Source: DASWJS01 sp036397035 | Lineage (GTDB): Bacteria > Actinomycetota > AC-67 | Assembly: GCA_036397035.1 (NCBI GenBank) | Contig: DASWJS010000015.1 | Coordinates: forward strand, 14,902 to 78,901 | Direction: 5' to 3' | Length of the DNA stretch: 64,000 nucleotides | Shown here: piece by piece, positions 46,945 through 56,353 of the stretch | Layout of the letters: every line of letters starts with the position of its first letter | Numbering within the stretch: position 1 is the stretch's first letter | Made by a program: the position numbers and the translations under genes | The notes under the pieces: model-generated | Told to the model about the DNA's origin: nothing | Database searches by the model: none | What the model saw: only the letters and a program-made list of their open reading frames with translations

Positions 46945-48926
46945 CAGTCACTCACCGCCGTCCCGTAGACGATCGGCAGGGGCGGGCGACCGAACAGCTC
47001 GTCCATGATCCGGCGGACGACCGGCCCGGCGACCTGGCTTCCGAACCCGCCCTCCTCCACCATCGCGACGACCGCGTACTTGGGCCGGTTCAGCGGCGCG
47101 TACGAGGCGAACCAGGAGAAGGGCTGGCGCCCGACGATCTCCGCCGAGCCGGTCTTGGCCGCGACGGGGATCCGGGAGAACGGCCAGCCGCGATAGGGGT
47201 ACAAGCCGGTCCCCCGCTCCGCGACGGCGCCCAGCGCGCGGTTCACGTAGGACACCGCGCTCGCGTCGGCCTTGATCCTGCCCTTCGGGGCGGGCTCGAT
47301 CTTCTTGACCCGCTTCCCGCCCGGCTCCGCGATCTCCGCGACCACGTGCGGGGTCACGACCGTCCCGCCGTTGGCGACGGCGGCATAGGCCACCGCCATC
47401 TGCAGCGGGCTCGCCTCCACCTCGCCCTGGCCGATCGACATGTTCACCGCGTCGCCGCCTCGCCAGCGCCACCCGTCGTTGCACAGGTCGACGAAGAGCG
47501 GGTCTTGTGTTCGCCTGGCCGTGTCGCAGTACTCGTCCTCGTTGGCCTCCCACGTCGAGCGCTTCGAGGCCCGGTCGGGAATGCGGCCGGGACTCTCGGC
47601 CGGCAAGTCGATGCCGGTCGGCGACCCGAGCCCGAACCGCCGCGCCCAGTCCTGCATGGTCTCGTAGACCTGCTTGCCCGCGCTCGCCTGCGCCTCCTCG
47701 CGCAGCCACCAGTCGCGCGCGAGGGTGTAGTAAACGGTGTCGCACGACTCGACGAGCGACTGCTCGAGCGTGATCGAGGCGTCGCGCGGCTGCCAGTTGC
47801 GGAAGATCCGGTCGCCGAACTCGAACTCGGTCTTGCACGGGAAGAGCCGGCCTGGCGAGGCGTCCCCCTGCTCGAGCGCCGCCGTGGCAAGGACCGGCTT
47901 GAACGTCGAGCCCGGCGGGTAGGTCGCCTGGATCGTGCGGTTCAACAACGGGTTGTCGGCGCCGGGGTCGTTCAGGCGCTCCCAGTAGCCGGCGTCGACC
48001 CCGCCGACGAAGCGCCGCAGGTCGAAGGTGGGGAAGCTCGCCATCGCGATCACGTCGCCGGTTTCCACGTCGATCACGACGGCCGCGCCGGCCGGCGCGC
48101 GGAAGCGCGCGCCCGTCGCGTGGAACGTCTGCGTGCGCGCGCTGGCGATGCCCTGCGCGAGCGCCTGCTCGGCAACGCGCTGCACGTCGAGGTCGATCGT
48201 GAGCCGCACGTCCGCCCCCGGGACCGTCTGCCTCCCGCCGAGACGCCGCAACACGGTCCCGGTCGCGTCGACCTCAAGTTTGTCCAAGCCGGGCTGGCCG
48301 CGCAGGAACCGCTCGTAGACCGACTCGACGCCGGTCTTGCCGATCGAGTCCCCGAGCCGGTAGCGCTCGCCGAGGCGGTCGAGGTCGGCTTCGCTCGTCT
48401 CGGCGACGTAGCCCAGGATGTGCGAGGCGAGCCGCCCGTGCGGGTAGCGCCGGACCGGGATCGAGACGCTCTCCACGCCCTGGAAGTCGGTGTGCGCGCG
48501 CTCGCGCACGGCGAACACGACGTCGAGCGGCACGTCGTCTGCGATCACGACCGGCTTGTAGGGAGATGTCCGCACGTCCGCGAGGCGCTCGTCGATGAAC
48601 TTCACCGTGACGCCGAGCAGCTTCGCCAGCCGCTCCTTCACCGCTCGCGCGTCGCGCCGGTCGTCGGGCAGGTCGTCGGCGCGGATCCCGATCGCGAGCG
48701 CCGTGCGGTTGCGCACCAGCACCCGCCCCTTTCGGTCGAGGATCCGTCCGCGCGGCGCCTCGACCGACACGATGCGCACGCTGTTGTTGCGCGCCGCCGC
48801 GGCGAACTCCTGGCCTGCGAGCACCTGCAGGAACCACAGCCGCGTCAAAAGGACGGCGAAGAGCATCGCGATCACGAGCGAGACCGCGATCATGCGGAGC
48901 CGGATGCGATCGTCGATCCCGCTCAC
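46944..48926 (-). CDS. mrdA: Penicillin-binding protein 2 (elongation transpeptidase)
   Basis: 660 residues, GTG start in the GTGA overlapping mreD. One N-terminal membrane helix (MIAVSLVIAMLFAVLLTRLW), the dimerisation domain (VEAPRGRILDRKGRVLVRNR), then the transpeptidase: SxxK in YPPGSTFKPVLATAAL (about 339), SCDTVYY for the second motif, and KTG in VAAKTGSAEIVG (about 589). An insertion between motifs has extra Cys (EYCDTARRTQ, DLCNDGWRW) that is longer than in E. coli PBP2. It cross-links peptidoglycan during side-wall growth. Confidence 0.96.
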   Translation of the reverse strand: MSGIDDRIRLRMIAVSLVIAMLFAVLLTRLWFLQVLAGQEFAAAARNNSVRIVSVEAPRGRILDRKGRVLVRNRTALAIGIRADDLPDDRRDARAVKERLAKLLGVTVKFIDERLADVRTSPYKPVVIADDVPLDVVFAVRERAHTDFQGVESVSIPVRRYPHGRLASHILGYVAETSEADLDRLGERYRLGDSIGKTGVESVYERFLRGQPGLDKLEVDATGTVLRRLGGRQTVPGADVRLTIDLDVQRVAEQALAQGIASARTQTFHATGARFRAPAGAAVVIDVETGDVIAMASFPTFDLRRFVGGVDAGYWERLNDPGADNPLLNRTIQATYPPGSTFKPVLATAALEQGDASPGRLFPCKTEFEFGDRIFRNWQPRDASITLEQSLVESCDTVYYTLARDWWLREEAQASAGKQVYETMQDWARRFGLGSPTGIDLPAESPGRIPDRASKRSTWEANEDEYCDTARRTQDPLFVDLCNDGWRWRGGDAVNMSIGQGEVEASPLQMAVAYAAVANGGTVVTPHVVAEIAEPGGKRVKKIEPAPKGRIKADASAVSYVNRALGAVAERGTGLYPYRGWPFSRIPVAAKTGSAEIVGRQPFSWFASYAPLNRPKYAVVAMVEEGGFGSQVAGPVVRRIMDELFGRPPLPIVYGTAVSD

Positions 48927-49438
48927 GACGGCAGCACCTCCTCCGACCGCGGTCCCAGCTTGCCCCCGACCGTTCGAAGCACCGGGTACAGGAAGGGCGT
49001 CAACAGGGCGTTGTAGACCGACGCGAGCGCCGCATGGCGCAAGATGCGCACCATCGGCAACGAAGTCTGGCCGAGCAGAATGCTGAAGCCCCCGTAGAAC
49101 AGGACCGCGAAGAACGTCGCCGCGGTCACCATCGCGATCGGCATCCACGCCGTCGGGGTCTGGAACAGCACGCGCATCCGCCCGACGACGTAGCCCGTGA
49201 GCGTCAGCGTCAACGCGCCGACGCCCCGCGGCAAACCAAGGATCAGGTCCGAGGCGAGGCCCGCGACGAAGCCGGCCATCGCCCCCGTCGAGGGTCCCTG
49301 CGTCAGCGCGACCCCGACCGTGATCAGCACCATCAGCTCCGACTTGGTCCCCGTCAGCGTCAGCTCGCCGAAGACCGACGTCTCCAGGGCGAGCCCGGTG
49401 ATCACCAGCATCGCCAGCAGCACGACCCGCTTGATCAT
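48923..49438 (-). CDS. mreD: Rod-shape determining protein MreD
   Basis: 171 residues with about five hydrophobic segments (MIKRVVLLAMLVITGLALET; SELMVLITVGVALTQGPSTG; GFVAGLASDLILGLPRGVGA). The pattern, length and location between mreC and mrdA are those of MreD, which links the MreBC complex to PBP2/RodA. Its ATG overlaps the mreC stop (ATGA) and its stop overlaps the mrdA GTG. Confidence 0.92.
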   Translation of the reverse strand: MIKRVVLLAMLVITGLALETSVFGELTLTGTKSELMVLITVGVALTQGPSTGAMAGFVAGLASDLILGLPRGVGALTLTLTGYVVGRMRVLFQTPTAWMPIAMVTAATFFAVLFYGGFSILLGQTSLPMVRILRHAALASVYNALLTPFLYPVLRTVGGKLGPRSEEVLPS

Positions 49439-50289
49439 CGGCCGGCCTCCGCGTCGCGCTTCTCGCCGACGACCAGCAGCACGTAGTCCAGGCGCGAGAA
49501 GTCGACGACCGGCTCGACCGTCACCACGCGCGACAGGTTCGACCCGGCGGGCGGCGCGTCGGTCACGGTGCCGATCACGATCCCGGACGGGTACAAGCCC
49601 CGGTCGTAGCCGCTCGTGACGACCCGGTCGCCGGGCGAGACCGCGGTCAAGGGATCGAGCAGCTCGAACCGGAGCCGCCCGGTCCCGGCGCCGTCCACCA
49701 CGCCCGCCTTTCCGTTGGTCGCGAGCCGCGCCGCCACGGCGCTCGAGCGGTCGGTGATCAGCAGGACGCGGGCCGAGTCGCGGCTGACGCTCACGACGCG
49801 CCCGACGAGGCCCTCGCCGGCCACGACCGGCATGTCCACCGCGACGCCCGCGGCGCTCCCCCCGCCGATGATGATCGAGCGCTCGAAGTTGGACTGGCTG
49901 ACCCCGATCACCTGGACGGCCTTGGTCTTGAAGTTGTTGCGTTGCGCCAGGGCGAGCAGTTGCCGCAAGCTCTCGTTCTCCCGCGTCACGTCCTCGACCT
50001 GCTGCAGCTCTGCCTGCAAGTTCGCGTTGGCGCGCTCGAGGTCGATGATGCGCTGCTGGAGCGAGGGCACCCGGGTGAACCCCGCGAAGAACGACCCGAC
50101 CGGACGGAACACCGTGACCAGCCCGCGCTGCACCGGCGCCAGGACGGTCATCACCCCCCGGCCGATCTTGTCGAGCGGCCCGTCGTTGCCGCCGGCTCGA
50201 AAGTCGAGCGTGATGATGGTGATGGACGCCAGGACGAGCGCGGCCAGCAGCAGCCTGCGCCGCCTGGTGCGATCGAACATTCTGATCAT
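49435..50289 (-). CDS. mreC: Rod-shape determining protein MreC
   Basis: 284 residues. A basic N-terminus and membrane helix (RRRLLLAALVLASITIITLD) are followed by a coiled coil (RIIDLERANANLQAELQQVE) and the MreC beta-barrel domain (NFERSIIIGGGSAAGVAVDM, VVAGEGLVGRVVSVSRDSAR, VTSGYDRGLYPSGIVIGTVT). It connects cytoplasmic MreB to the periplasmic synthases. Start: M at 50289; a second ATG three codons later is equally possible. Confidence 0.95.
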   Translation of the reverse strand: MIRMFDRTRRRRLLLAALVLASITIITLDFRAGGNDGPLDKIGRGVMTVLAPVQRGLVTVFRPVGSFFAGFTRVPSLQQRIIDLERANANLQAELQQVEDVTRENESLRQLLALAQRNNFKTKAVQVIGVSQSNFERSIIIGGGSAAGVAVDMPVVAGEGLVGRVVSVSRDSARVLLITDRSSAVAARLATNGKAGVVDGAGTGRLRFELLDPLTAVSPGDRVVTSGYDRGLYPSGIVIGTVTDAPPAGSNLSRVVTVEPVVDFSRLDYVLLVVGEKRDAEAGR

Positions 50290-50441
50290 CGCCCGGGCCG
50301 GCCCGAAGGCCGTCCCTCAAAACCTCCTTCCCGGAAGGCCGCGCGTTGCGCGATCCTTCCGTCGGGCCTCCCGCGCGCCGCCTTCAGCGCGCGCGGTCCG
50401 CCCGAAGTCTCACGGGCGCGAGCAGCAAGCTGCCGCCGCGC

Positions 50442-51494
<1,053 letters not shown>

Positions 51495-51532
51495 TCCCTC
51501 AGGGGCCGGCGCCGGGCGGCGGGCTTCGCGCG

Positions 51533-51538
51533 ATTCTA
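51533..51538 (-). promoter_or_regulatory. Putative mreB -10 box
   Basis: On the minus strand TAGAAT, about 39 bases before the mreB ATG. It faces away from the amidase promoter box at 51572, so the 100-base gap is a divergent promoter region. Confidence 0.5.
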
Positions 51539-51571
51539 GCAGCGAGGCTTCCTGCCGACGAAACGTGACGG

Positions 51572-51577
51572 TACACT
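51572..51577 (+). promoter_or_regulatory. Putative amidase -10 box
   Basis: TACACT, 19 bases upstream of the GTG at 51597, would give a 5' leader of about 12 bases. Confidence 0.4.
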
Positions 51578-51596
51578 ACGGCCTCCGACGACGGGG

Positions 51597-52598
51597 GTGT
51601 ACCTGGTGGGGTCTCGTCGCCGCCTTGCGGCGTGCATGATAGTCGCGCTGAGCGCAACCATTCCGGCGCGCGCGAGCACCATCTTCCCTGCTCAGGAGCA
51701 GTCCGCGACCCGTCGCGTCGAGGAGAAGACCGCCAACCTTGACGTCGCCCGGCGCGTCGCCGACCTGCTGCGCGACGCGGGCGTGTGGGTGCGGCTCACC
51801 CGGACGACCGACCGGACGGTCGACCTGGCCGGCCGCACCGGCCTGGCGAACCGGCTGTCGGTCGACGCGTTCGTTTCCATCCACAACAACGCCTCGGCGC
51901 CCTCGGTCAGCGGCGCGATCGTCTTCCGCTCGATCCGCAAGGACGGCTCGCGGGCCCTTGGCGAGCGGGTCCGGCGAGCCTTCCGCGACGAGTTCGGGCG
52001 CGAACGCCGGGCCGACAACGTCACGCGCCGTGGCTGTTGCGGTGACTACTACTTCCAGCTCCGCGAGACGCGCATGCCGGCGGTGCTCGTCGAAGGCGCG
52101 TTCGTCTCCAACCCGGACGAGGGACGGCGGCTCGGATCCGATCCGAGCTTCCGCCAGCAGATCGCGCGCGCCGTCGCGAACGGGATTCTGCGCTACCAGC
52201 GGACGCTGGCGACGGCGCGCGCTCCCCGGCGCGACCCCGGGACGGTCGTGACCGGGCCGCTGCCACCGGCGACCGGAGTCTCGGCGCGGGCGCTCGGCGC
52301 CACGCGCGTGAAGGTCCGCTGGACCGCCGATGCGCTCCTGCCGCAGACCTACCGCGTCTATCGCGACGGCGTGCTGCTCGGGCAACGCACGCTGGAGCCG
52401 GGCGCGCGCGGACGATTCCTCGATCGCTGGGCGGCGCCCGGGCAGACCTACACCTACGAGGTGCGAGCCGCGCGCCCGTCCGCGGGCGTCGTCGTCGAGT
52501 CCGTCGGCGCTCCCGTCACGACGACGACGCCCGCCATCTCCGTCGTGCTCGACCCCGGTCACGGCGGCCGCGACCCCGGCGCCGTCCGCTCGTACTGA
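51597..52598 (+). CDS. N-acetylmuramoyl-L-alanine amidase (Amidase_3) with apparently permuted domain order
   Basis: 333 residues with an N-terminal signal-like segment (RRLAACMIVALSATIPARAS). All Amidase_3 active-site motifs are present but out of order. Near the N-terminus: the Zn-ligand Glu in EEKTANLDVARRVADLLRDA, the His in AFVSIHNNASAPSVSG, and the catalytic Glu in PAVLVEGAFVSNPDEGRRLG. A fibronectin type III domain follows (about 215-305). The first strand and His motif, normally N-terminal, form the last residues: VVLDPGHGGRDPGAVRSY and stop. It would cleave the amide between MurNAc and the stem peptide. Divergent from mreB. Confidence 0.85.
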   Translation: MYLVGSRRRLAACMIVALSATIPARASTIFPAQEQSATRRVEEKTANLDVARRVADLLRDAGVWVRLTRTTDRTVDLAGRTGLANRLSVDAFVSIHNNASAPSVSGAIVFRSIRKDGSRALGERVRRAFRDEFGRERRADNVTRRGCCGDYYFQLRETRMPAVLVEGAFVSNPDEGRRLGSDPSFRQQIARAVANGILRYQRTLATARAPRRDPGTVVTGPLPPATGVSARALGATRVKVRWTADALLPQTYRVYRDGVLLGQRTLEPGARGRFLDRWAAPGQTYTYEVRAARPSAGVVVESVGAPVTTTTPAISVVLDPGHGGRDPGAVRSY

Positions 52599-52659
52599 CG
52601 GATCGCCGCGCGCGCCCGGTCGCCGGCGCGTCCGCGCGTTCCCACCCGCCGCTCGGCGG

Positions 52660-53340
52660 TCACACCGCAAGCTCGACCAAGCTTCGCCAGTCGCGCGCGC
52701 CGATGACGAGGTGGTCGACGAACTCCAGGCCCAGCAGCTCCGCGCCCCGCCGAAGCCGCCGGGTGATCGCAATGTCCGCCGTGCTCGGCGTGACATCCCC
52801 GCTCGGATGGTTGTGCGCGACGATCACCGCGGCGGCGCCCGGCTCCCGCAGGGCCGCGGCGAACACCTCGCGCGGCTCCATCGGCGTGTGCGCGACGCCG
52901 CCGACGCCGACCAGCACCTCGCGCAGCAGCCGGTGCTTGCGATCGAGGATCAGCACGACGGACTCCTCGCGGTCCAGGTGCGCCAGGCGCGGGACCAGCA
53001 GCGCCGCCGCGTCGGCCGGGCGCCAGACCTGCGCGCGCTCGCCCGCGAGTCCGCGCGCGGCGCGGCGGCCCAGCTCGAGCGCCGCAACCAGCTCCGCAGC
53101 CTTCGCGGGACCGACGCCTGGGATTTCGGCCAGCTCGCGTTCGGTCGCGCGTGCGAGACCGCCGGGACCGCCGACCGCGGACAGCACCCGGGCGGCGAGC
53201 ATCATCACGCCTTCCCGTCCGCCGGTGCCCAGGATCAGCGACAAGACTTCGGCGTCGGAGAGCCCGGCGGGCCCGACGGTAGTGAGGCGTTCTCTCGGCC
53301 GGTCGGCGGGCGAGTAGTCGCTCACCCGCGCCGGACCCAT
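52660..53340 (-). CDS. radC: RadC/JAB-domain protein
   Basis: 226 residues from ATG 53340. An N-terminal helix-hairpin-helix region (LSLILGTGGREGVMMLAARV; LAEIPGVGPAKAAELVAALE) is followed by the RadC JAMM metalloprotease-like domain with HNHPSGDVTPSTADIAITRR. The cellular role of RadC is unsettled; the name reflects an old misassigned repair phenotype. The ATG shares one base with the ndk stop. Confidence 0.93.
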   Translation of the reverse strand: MGPARVSDYSPADRPRERLTTVGPAGLSDAEVLSLILGTGGREGVMMLAARVLSAVGGPGGLARATERELAEIPGVGPAKAAELVAALELGRRAARGLAGERAQVWRPADAAALLVPRLAHLDREESVVLILDRKHRLLREVLVGVGGVAHTPMEPREVFAAALREPGAAAVIVAHNHPSGDVTPSTADIAITRRLRRGAELLGLEFVDHLVIGARDWRSLVELAV

Positions 53341-53753
53341 CACCGCAGGTCGGGGAAGAAGAGGTCGAGCTCGCGGCGCGCGGAGGATTCCGAGTCGGAG
53401 CCGTGGACGAGGTTCTCGGTCGTGAGGAGCCCGAAGTCGCCGCGGATGGTCCCCGGCGCGGCCTTCTTGGGGTCGGTGACCCCCATCATGTCCCGGATCA
53501 CGCCGATCGCCTCGTCGCCCTCGACCGCCAGCGCGACCGTCGGACCGGAGGTGATGAACGCGAGCAGCTCGGGGAAGAAGGGCTTTTCCACATGCTCCTC
53601 GTAATGCCGCTTGGCCAGATCCTCGTCGACGGTGAGCATGCGCATCGCCGCAACCGTGAATCCTTTGTTCTCGAAGCGGCGGACGATCTCGCCGATCAGG
53701 CCGCGACGGACGCCGTCGGGCTTCACCAGGACGAGCGTGCGCTGAGTCGCCAT
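53340..53753 (-). CDS. ndk: Nucleoside diphosphate kinase
   Basis: 137 residues. RTLVLVKPDGVRRGLIGEIV, then the active-site His in TTENLVHGSDSESSARREL. It balances NTP and dNTP pools by transferring phosphate through the His. A strong Shine-Dalgarno (AAGAAGGAGAG) precedes the ATG. It is followed by radC with overlapping stop and start. Confidence 0.98.
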   Translation of the reverse strand: MATQRTLVLVKPDGVRRGLIGEIVRRFENKGFTVAAMRMLTVDEDLAKRHYEEHVEKPFFPELLAFITSGPTVALAVEGDEAIGVIRDMMGVTDPKKAAPGTIRGDFGLLTTENLVHGSDSESSARRELDLFFPDLR

Positions 53754-53778
53754 GTCTCTCCTTCTTGGGTCTTCGGGA

Positions 53779-55086
53779 TCAGCCGGTGGGAGCGGACCGC
53801 AGCGACGGTCGCGCGTCGCCGACAGTGTACAGCGAGCCCGAGACGAGAACGGCGTCGGATTGCTCGCTCGCCGTGATCGCGGCCGAAACGGCGTCCGGGA
53901 CGCTCGGGATGATCGTGACGGGGAGCCCGCGAGCGCGCACTTCGGCCGCGAGCACTTCCGGGTCCGAGGCGCGGGGCGAGTTGTTCCGAGTCACGACGAC
54001 CTCGTCGGCCAGGCCCAGGAGCGGAGCGAGCACGCCGGGCGCGTCCTTGTCGGCCATGATCGACACGACGAGCCGCAGCCGGTCCCATGCGAAGGACTCG
54101 CGCATCGCGACCGCGAGCGCCTCGGCGGCGGGCGGGTTGTGCGCGCCGTCGAGCACGACGAGCGGCCGGCGGGCGGCGACCTCGACGCGCCCGGGCACCG
54201 CGAGGCGCGCCAGCCCGTCGGCAAGCACCTCCTCGGACAAGCCGGCGCGACCAAGGAACGCCTTCGCCGCCGCGGCGCCGAGCACCGCGTCGCGGGCCAG
54301 CTCCCGTCCGTGCAGCGGCAGGAAGACATCGTCGTAGCGCGCGCCGCCGATTCGCAACGAGACCTGCTGCCCGCCCACCGCGACGTCGAGCCGGGTCAGC
54401 TCGAAGTCTTCGGGCTCGGTCGCGAGCGTCGCGCCAACCTCGGCGGCGCGAGCGCGCAGCACGGCCATCGCCTCGGGGCGCTGCGTCGCGGCGACGACCT
54501 CCGCGCCCGCCTTGACGACGCCGGCCTTCTCGCGCGCGACCGCCTCGGTCGTCGCGCCGAGCTGCGGATGGTCTCCGCCGATGCCCGTGATCGCCGCGAC
54601 GCGCGCGTCGGCGACGTTGGTCGCGTCCCACGCGCCCCCCATCCCCACTTCCAGCACGGCGACGTCGAGCGCCTTGTCGGCGAAGACCAGGAAGGCGAGC
54701 GCCGTCGCGGCTTCGAACCACGTGATCTGCTTGCCCGCGCCGTCGAAGTGATCGAGGAACGGCGCCAGCTCGCGCCAGCCCTCGACGAAGTCGTCCTCGG
54801 TGACCGGCTCGCCGTCGAAGCGGATCCGCTCGCGGATCGAATCGACGTGCGGGGACAGGTAGGTGCCGACCGAGAGACCCGCCGCGCGCAGGATGGCGGT
54901 GATCGCCAGGGCGGTCGTCGACTTTCCGTTGGTTCCCGTGACGTGGATCGCGGGTTGGATGCGCTGCGGGTTGTCGAGCATCTCGCACAATGCCGCGATG
55001 CGTTCGATGGTCGGGTCGGTGAGCCGGCCGGTGCGCTCGTAGTTCGTTCGGCGATCGAGCGCCTCGACCGCGTCGGCGAATCTCAC
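53779..55086 (-). CDS. folC: Folylpolyglutamate synthase / dihydrofolate synthase
   Basis: 435 residues of the Mur-ligase superfamily. P-loop AIHVTGTNGKSTTALAITAI, the family's TYLSPHVDSIRERIRFDGEP, EVGMGGAWDATNVADARVAA, and the C-terminal domain with VVLDGAHNPPAAEALAVAM. It adds glutamates to folates (and may make dihydrofolate). In actinobacteria it usually follows valS, as here after an inserted group of three small genes. Confidence 0.96.
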   Translation of the reverse strand: MRFADAVEALDRRTNYERTGRLTDPTIERIAALCEMLDNPQRIQPAIHVTGTNGKSTTALAITAILRAAGLSVGTYLSPHVDSIRERIRFDGEPVTEDDFVEGWRELAPFLDHFDGAGKQITWFEAATALAFLVFADKALDVAVLEVGMGGAWDATNVADARVAAITGIGGDHPQLGATTEAVAREKAGVVKAGAEVVAATQRPEAMAVLRARAAEVGATLATEPEDFELTRLDVAVGGQQVSLRIGGARYDDVFLPLHGRELARDAVLGAAAAKAFLGRAGLSEEVLADGLARLAVPGRVEVAARRPLVVLDGAHNPPAAEALAVAMRESFAWDRLRLVVSIMADKDAPGVLAPLLGLADEVVVTRNNSPRASDPEVLAAEVRARGLPVTIIPSVPDAVSAAITASEQSDAVLVSGSLYTVGDARPSLRSAPTG

Positions 55087-55107
55087 GCCGCCGAGACTAG
55101 CGGCCCG

Positions 55108-55587
55108 CTACCAGCCTTGCGAGGCGGGCGTCCACCCCGCGGTGATCGCGGCGCCCGTCTCGGTTCCGTCGCAACCGGTGGTGACGTAGGTGCCGGCGCT
55201 CGCGCCTTGGGACACGTTCGCGAGGCAGAAGATCGTGCCCGTGACGCTCCGGCTCCGCAGGATCACCGTTTCGGGCTCGCCGGCCGGAAGACTCGCGGTG
55301 ACACCGCTCACCGAGGCGTCGAGGCTGCCCCAGACGAGGCTCGGCTCGATGGACTCCAGCGCGCCCCCCGCGGCGTTGTCCTCCGAGAAGACTTCCGCGT
55401 CGGAGAAGAACACCATCTCGGCCCGCATCCCGGTGCTCACGGCCACTTGCGCAGCCTGGTCCTGGGCACGCCGCCGGCTCGCGTTGAACACGGGGACGGA
55501 GACCGCAATGAGGATGGAAATGATCAAAACGACCACCATCAGCTCGAGAAGGGTGAAGCCACCCTCATCGCGGACGTTTCGTCGCAT
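55108..55587 (-). CDS. Type IV pilin-like prepilin
   Basis: 159 residues from ATG 55587 with GGAGGGA before it. The prepilin signature is complete: short basic leader, then GG-FTLLELMVVVLIISILIA with the Glu at position 5 of the mature helix, preceded by a Gly cleavage site. The globular part has a late Cys pair (IFCLANVS and TTGCDGTE). No assembly ATPase, platform protein or prepilin peptidase gene is in the window. It could be a pseudopilin for DNA uptake (with comEA/comEC 52 kb away) or for adhesion. Confidence 0.93.
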   Translation of the reverse strand: MRRNVRDEGGFTLLELMVVVLIISILIAVSVPVFNASRRRAQDQAAQVAVSTGMRAEMVFFSDAEVFSEDNAAGGALESIEPSLVWGSLDASVSGVTASLPAGEPETVILRSRSVTGTIFCLANVSQGASAGTYVTTGCDGTETGAAITAGWTPASQGW

Positions 55588-55701
55588 CGTTCCCTCCGGA
55601 AGGACCCTCCTGCTTCCGTATCGGCGCGCGTTCCGATGGCCTGAAACGGCCACGGGGGGACTCGCGTCCCGTCTTCTGGCCGGGCCTGCGGCGTCGGCCC
55701 G

Positions 55702-56160
55702 CTACTCGCCCTCGAAGGTTCGGAAGGGCTCCGGTGGATAGGCGGCGAGCGCCCGCACCCAAGGCTCCGGCAGCGCCGCCCGCACGTGCTCGTCGTCCCG
55801 GCTCAGCCAGGAAAAGTGGCGCAGCGCGTGCTCGACGACCTGGTCCACGTCGATCACCTTCGGCGCGCGCAGGGCGCTCCCGCGGGCCAGCTCCGCGCGC
55901 CCGATCGCGTGGGCGCGCAGCATCGGCGGCAACGACGGCGGCGGCTCCACCAGCGTGGCGTAGGTCACGATCAGCTTCCCAGGTTCGTGACGCCAGGAGG
56001 TCGAGTGCGCGACGATCGGGCGGAAGGCGAACTCCTCCGCGACGTTGCAGGCGATCTCGCTCGGGTGCACCTCGGCGTGCCAGCCGATCTGGATGGTCAG
56101 TCCGCCGAGCAGCGCGAGCGTGACCACGCTTCCGTCGAGGTAGAGCGGAAGCACTTCCAT
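55702..56160 (-). CDS. Conserved-looking hypothetical protein
   Basis: 152 residues. Starts MEVLPLYLDGSVVTLALLGG and contains IACNVAEEFAFRPIVAHSTS, then VIDVDQVVEHALRHFSWLSR. The amphipathic patterning and position (between valS/DUF1059 and the pilin, same strand) support a real gene. It does not match a family I can name. No signal peptide; probably cytoplasmic. Confidence 0.6.
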   Translation of the reverse strand: MEVLPLYLDGSVVTLALLGGLTIQIGWHAEVHPSEIACNVAEEFAFRPIVAHSTSWRHEPGKLIVTYATLVEPPPSLPPMLRAHAIGRAELARGSALRAPKVIDVDQVVEHALRHFSWLSRDDEHVRAALPEPWVRALAAYPPEPFRTFEGE

Positions 56161-56194
56161 GATCGCTTCCGACCGCGGGAGCGGAGCGCCGGCG

Positions 56195-56353
56195 TCAGTC
56201 GTCGGGCACGTCCTGGACCAGGGCGAGCGCCTGCTCGCGCGACACTTCGATGTCGTGCGCCTCCCTGCCGTGGGACTGGATCAGCGCGACGATCTCCTCG
56301 TCGGTCGGCGCTCGCATCTCCACGCCGCACTGGCACTTCACGTACTTCGCCAT
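56195..56353 (-). CDS. DUF1059-like small protein
   Basis: 52 residues directly after valS; its ATG shares a base with the valS stop. MAKYVKCQCGVEMRAPTDEE and a helix with a His near the end (HGREAHDIEVSREQALALVQ) match the small DUF1059 family, possibly metal-binding through Cys and His. It is the last coding piece in a frame that is otherwise antisense shadow. Confidence 0.8.
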   Translation of the reverse strand: MAKYVKCQCGVEMRAPTDEEIVALIQSHGREAHDIEVSREQALALVQDVPDD

